Assembly (NCBI RefSeq): GCF_035046505.1
Contig: NC_089822.1
Span: 108,393,307-108,457,306, forward strand
Direction of reading: 5' to 3'
Source of the DNA: Tiliqua scincoides
Taxonomy: Eukaryota; Chordata; Lepidosauria; Squamata; Scincidae
DNA: 64,000 nucleotides
Shown: piece after piece, positions 59,615 through 64,000 of the stretch
Position numbering within the stretch: position 1 is the stretch's first letter
Layout: each line of letters begins with the position of its first letter
Translations under genes and position numbers: made by a program
Notes under the pieces: model-generated
What the model was told of the DNA's origin: nothing
The model's input: the letters and a program-made list of their open reading frames with translations, nothing else
Databases searched by the model: none

Positions 59615-59998
59615 CAGGAGGTCTGGTCTAGAAGGTTGAGCCTCCATCTGCCTGAAGATAACATCTGAAGGTCGCCAGTTCAAGGCTACTGGCACCATGA
59701 ATGGCGAGACCTTGAAGCAGCTGACAAGCTGAGCTGAGTTATTCCACCTGCTCTTTGGAAGGAGCTGCTTGTCAGCCTGTGTGGGAGGAGGCCAGAAAGT
59801 GATAACAGATCGCAAAAGTTCCATCTGAAATGTTGTGTGGTTCTTGAAAGATAGAACCTTTCTTTAATTGTAAAAATCCCTATGGGGATTTAAACAGCCT
59901 GCGTATGTAAACCACCTTGAATTAAAGTCTGAGGAGAAATCTGACGACCAAGAAAGGCTGTATATAAATACCTGTATTATTATTATTATTATTATTCT
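59615..59998 (+). mobile_element. tRNA-derived SINE, full-length, sense
   Basis: Runs from 'aggtctggtctagaaggttg' through 'aaggtcgccagttcaaggc' (B-box GGTTCAA-like) and 'gaccttgaagcagctgacaa' to 'aagaaaggctgtatataaat' and an (ATT)n tail. It is about 384 bp and parallel to DNM2. Confidence 0.85.
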
Positions 59999-59999
59999 G

Positions 60000-62260
60000 T
60001 TCAAGAATAGCCTGATTTCCATGTTGGATCAGCTTTGTTTACATCTTATTTGCAGATTGGGTATTTTTCTTCTACATCCATGAAATAACCCATTGTAAAA
60101 GAGCTCCTATGTGATATCATTGAAACTTTAATTGAGGATGAATAACTTTCCACATGCTGGTGTGTGACCCAATCAAGTTAAACTTTGACCTCAGTTCCGG
60201 TAGTTCACCAGTTATGTTGTAAGGCTTAATTGCTTTGGCATTGTGCAATGAGGAGGGGTCTAGGCTCTTGGCCTCTTCTGTTGATTCACTGTGGTTATAC
60301 TTCCTGTCTTTATTATGAATGACAAAAGCCTCTGTTTCCTTGATTGTCAGTTCTTTATAAAATGGCTTCCAGGATGACTACAAGCTTAATTGGCAGATCA
60401 GTCAACTAAAGCATTAGTTGATATATCAGTGGGGAACAGATTGTCAGTGGGTCTAACAGTTCAGGACATGTTTGTTTGTTTTTTTAAGCTATTTTGGTTC
60501 CCCTGTGTGAGAATAATATTAAAAAACATTTCTTTCCAACAATGAGTGATAATTTTTGTTGTAAGTTTTATATACTGTGTTGATACAGTTGAAAGCCTGA
60601 ATTTCTAATTCACAGAATTGTGAAAAAGATATAGTTAAACTGTCACAGTCATTCCTCTGTGGACTTTTTCACGTACCGAGGGACTTGTACAAATAGTTTT
60701 GCTCTGAAATACATACATTTTCTACGTCTGCATTTAAAGTGGAGGTGGGATTGTAATGTGATAAAATGTATCCTTTTGACCCTTTGTTCATATGAAAGGG
60801 TAGTTCACTGCCCCCCCAAGCTGGTCAGCCATTGGATGTTTTTTTGCAAGAGTGAGATGGGGGTACCAGTGCCACCCATCTGGACTTGGATATGGTGCAA
60901 TTTGTAGTGATCCTAAAGCTTGGCATGAATTTCAGAAAACATCTGATATCATATCATCCCATTGCTTGAAATATGTAGCCTTCAAACTTCTGAAACTTGA
61001 AAGTCAATGCTTGTCTGATCTCTTTCCCTGAATAAATTATAACTGTAAACTTTCAAGGTGATGGGCTAGAGTTCAAACAGCCATTTAGTTTTTGCCTGCC
61101 CAAAGAGACTTTGATGTTTTGTTCTTTAAACAGAAGCCCTGGTCCTAGATGGTAAACTGCTTTGAAAATGAGGGGAATTCCAAAAGTAGATTGTGTCATG
61201 TGTAGGAGGTGGGTATGCAGTACAATGAAGGGAATAAACTGAACTGGGCATGAAATACACAAAGACGTTAAGTGTCCTGCTGTGCATTAAGCATCCTGCT
61301 GGTCAACACTTCCAAAGCCTGAGCAGCATATCACATATCTGTACTGCAAAATAACAGAATGTTGATTTGATTCAAATTGCACCACAGCTCAACTGTGTAT
61401 GGCGTTGGTTGACACTGAGGATGTTTTCCTGGTATAGTCCTTTCTATCAGAAGATCAACTGGGGAATGGAGTGACTCTAACATTGTAGAACTCTGAACCA
61501 TATAACACCCTAGGATGTTTCACTTGGGTGGTTTTCAGGATTTTTAGGAAATCCCGGAGAAACTGGAAGCTTTTCATAGCAATCCACAATAATATGATCT
61601 TTGAACTAGATTTCCTGAAGAACAGCTACCAAATTTCTAGTGAACAACCACAAGAGGCTATTGGAAACATTCTAAGACCCAATCCAATCTAAGTTCCCAA
61701 TCCTCCAATGCCGTGACCCATCTTGTCCTCTGCAGTGGGTTGTAATGTTGTTGGCTGGAGGCTTCTTCTGGGCCAGAAACCACTATGTTGGCCTTTGGGA
61801 GCTTCAGTATGACCCACAAATGTGCCCATAGCTACTTTCAGTCACATCCGAAGTTGCCTTCAGAAACTGGAAGTAGTTTTTGGATGCTTCTGCAGTTTGT
61901 TCTGAGGCCCACGGAGACCAATAGAGTGGCCCAACCCAGAAGAGGGCTCTGGAAGCGCCTGGTAAGTCATTCTGGCCAGCAGTGTTGCTGGACCAGCACT
62001 CTCCCTTATAGAATGGTTCCGATTTGGAGCCAAACATTCCAAAGGAGGAGCGGGAGGGCCCAGCTTGTGACTCACACACTTTAGGAAACCCTGATCTAGG
62101 CCATACTAAGTGTTTCTGCAATTCCTACTCTGTGGGAAGTGTTCTTCAGGGACTTGACTCTATTTCAGTCCTGCATACAGTCTGTCTGCTCTGTGTCAGC
62201 AGTGTGGGAACTCAGATCAACTCGAACTTGCATCAGTTTATCACTGGCACAGGTCTGGGT
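60000..62260. other. DNM2 intron 1, nothing recognised
   Basis: About 2.2 kb without repeat termini or exon-like matches that I can support. The small open frames on both strands have no family features. Confidence 0.4.
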
Positions 62261-62264
62261 TAAC

Positions 62265-62430
62265 CCATTGCACCTGCTGGGGCTTACCCTGGGGCAAGGG
62301 GACAAATGTCTCCCTAACCTGAGCATACCCCCAGAGGCCAAAATTCCCCCATGGGATGCAATGTAGCCCACACCAGTGCCACTGCATTCCTGTGAGGGTA
62401 TTTAGTTAGGATTGGGCTGTAAGACTTTAA
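62265..62430. repeat. Diverged MITE family B-like repeat
   Basis: 'acccattgcacctgctggg', 'ctggggcaaggggacaaatg', 'catgggatgcaatgtagccc' and the end 'agttaggattgggctgt' match the family B plan. Confidence 0.5.
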
Positions 62431-62993
62431 AATTTCATATACTGTATGTGCCAAATAGTACAATTTGGTGTGCTGAGTGATAAATTATGCATGTTGATAA
62501 AGCAGTAAAATATGTATAGCCTCAATATGGAAATAACTATTGCATAGATTTCAATTTTTTACCCAAACATTCCTTTTTATTTTCCCAGAAAACAACCCTT
62601 CCCTTCCCCCTGGTGGCTTAATCATTTCAAAAAAATACATCTCTGCTAGGAGCCAAAATCAAAGAGGCTCTGTATCTATCTGGGACTTGGTAACTCATGT
62701 TTTATGTTGGGTCTGATTTCTGTAGTAAAACTTAAATGAATTATTTTGGTGTATTACCCTTTTTCCTAGTCATGACTCTGTGATGAAGGTTCCAGAAGAT
62801 TGAGGAATATACTGTACTTCTTGAATTACCAGGATCCCATTCAGCCTAGGCAAGAGACTGTCAAACCCAGAACTTCTTTTGCCCCAGTTCCTCTTACCCT
62901 GAAGATCTACTGGGCCATTGACTGTGGCTCCCCATTAGGGCTACAACCCTATACATTTTTCACGTGATGAGTTTTTCACGAGGTTTCCGTGGC

Positions 62994-63337
62994 TATGCCA
63001 CAGGATGTGGATGTGGCACATGCCACAGGATGTGGCACATGCCACAGGATGTGGTGCTGGCGTCTAGCCTAGACGCCTTTAAAAGGGGATTGGACGAGTT
63101 TCTGGAGGAAAAATCCATTATGGGGTACAAGCCATGATGTGTATGCGCAACCTCCTGATTTTAGGAATGGGTTAAGTCAGAATGCCAGATGTAGGGAAGA
63201 GCACCAGGATGAGGTCTCTTGTTATCTGGTGTGCTCCCTGGGGCATTTGGTGGGCCACTGTGAGATACAGGAAGCTGGACTAGATGGGCCTATGGCCTGA
63301 TCCAGCGGGGCTGTTCTTATGTTCTTATGTTCTTATG
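62994..63337 (+). mobile_element. CR1 LINE 3' end with small internal duplication
   Basis: 'acgcctttaaaaggggattg', 'ctggaggaaaaatccattat', the CR1 3' UTR and the tail 'gttcttatgttcttatg'. The left edge repeats 'tgccacaggatgtggcac' about three times, a local duplication absent from the other copies. Confidence 0.9.
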
Positions 63338-64000
63338 GCTCCCCTGGTTAGTTTCCGTGGCTCCCTGGTGAGGTACAGCTCACAGTTTGGGAACCACTGC
63401 TATAGCCCCTTGTTCCAGAACTATTTGTGTTTCTTAAAGGCAACAGGTATCTGGTTAGTTAGAAGACTCTCGGGCAACAAATTATCTTGGCAGTGGATCT
63501 CTCGAATACATTGTATGTTCAATAGGAGGGGATGGGGAGTGCTTCTCTTGGGTAAGTTGTCAAGTGTTTTGTTCTTGCTGCTGCCTGCTTTTGGAGATTC
63601 TATTCTCTTGGGGAGCCATTTCAAACATTTTCAAATTTGGGAGGAAAAGGCGTGACAAACATCATTTTGGCAGGCAGGGCCTTTTCTGATGACTAGTTCT
63701 GTGTAATGAATGCACAGTTGTAACAAAACTGTTGTGGGGTAGCCTGGCGTCTTTGCCTCAGCTAATGTATCCAGTGTGGGGGAGCCACTTGTATCTCCCT
63801 TAACGCAGGGACTGTGTTTCTCCATTCAAGTAGTGTGAATGAAAGGATGTTCACGGAAGTGAACTTCTCCACCACCTGTTTGGTGGCGTACTTGGCAGAG
63901 TAGCCCTCAGCAACCTTTGAAAATCCACTACAGGTAGTTGGGAGATCCCTTGGAGCAGGACTGCATGGGGTCCTAGTCAAATTTTCCAAAACTTTATTTT

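Overview
The window is vertebrate nuclear DNA, most probably from a squamate reptile (lizard). Four host protein genes with vertebrate exon structure are present. The rest is dominated by interspersed repeats of lizard type: CR1 LINEs ending in repeats of an ATGTTCTT-like 8-mer, L2-like LINE ends with GGGCGGGATATAAATAA-type tails, tRNA-derived SINEs, many hAT-type nonautonomous DNA transposons with 8-bp target duplications, and two abundant palindromic MITE-like families. The squamate call rests on remembered repeat character and protein similarity; the species cannot be named.

Layout. TIMM29 (minus, two exons, 2562-3686) lies at the left edge, with a CpG-rich promoter and a near-perfect 76-bp-arm hairpin in its single intron. 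A single-exon beta-1,3-galactosyltransferase of the B3GALT2 type follows (minus, 6747-7862). About 22 kb of repeat-rich intergenic DNA (8-30 kb) then holds nested hAT elements, a 1.1-kb CR1 LINE, L2 fragments and three related solo LTRs. QTRT1 (minus) is complete in ten exons from 41602 down to 30165. A 5.7-kb repeat-filled gap separates it from the first coding exon of DNM2 (plus, 47329-47489), which points away from QTRT1. The remaining 16.5 kb is DNM2 intron 1; no second exon was recognised.

The genes have separate jobs and form no pathway: TIMM29 is a TIM22 inner-membrane import subunit, QTRT1 is the catalytic subunit of eukaryotic tRNA-guanine transglycosylase (queuosine at tRNA position 34), DNM2 is the membrane-scission GTPase, and the B3GALT2-like protein is a Golgi glycosyltransferase. 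In human, TIMM29, QTRT1 and DNM2 all map to 19p13.2, so the block is conserved, but its order and orientation here differ from what I recall for human.

The most noteworthy non-gene structures are: tandem or clustered copies of one palindromic MITE beside all three CpG-rich promoters (TIMM29, QTRT1, DNM2), including a precise 93-bp-period five-copy array in QTRT1 intron 1; the observation that both abundant MITE families carry good 5' splice-donor motifs; the TIMM29 intron hairpin; and a small family of solo LTRs with target duplications. No convincing new multi-gene system was found.
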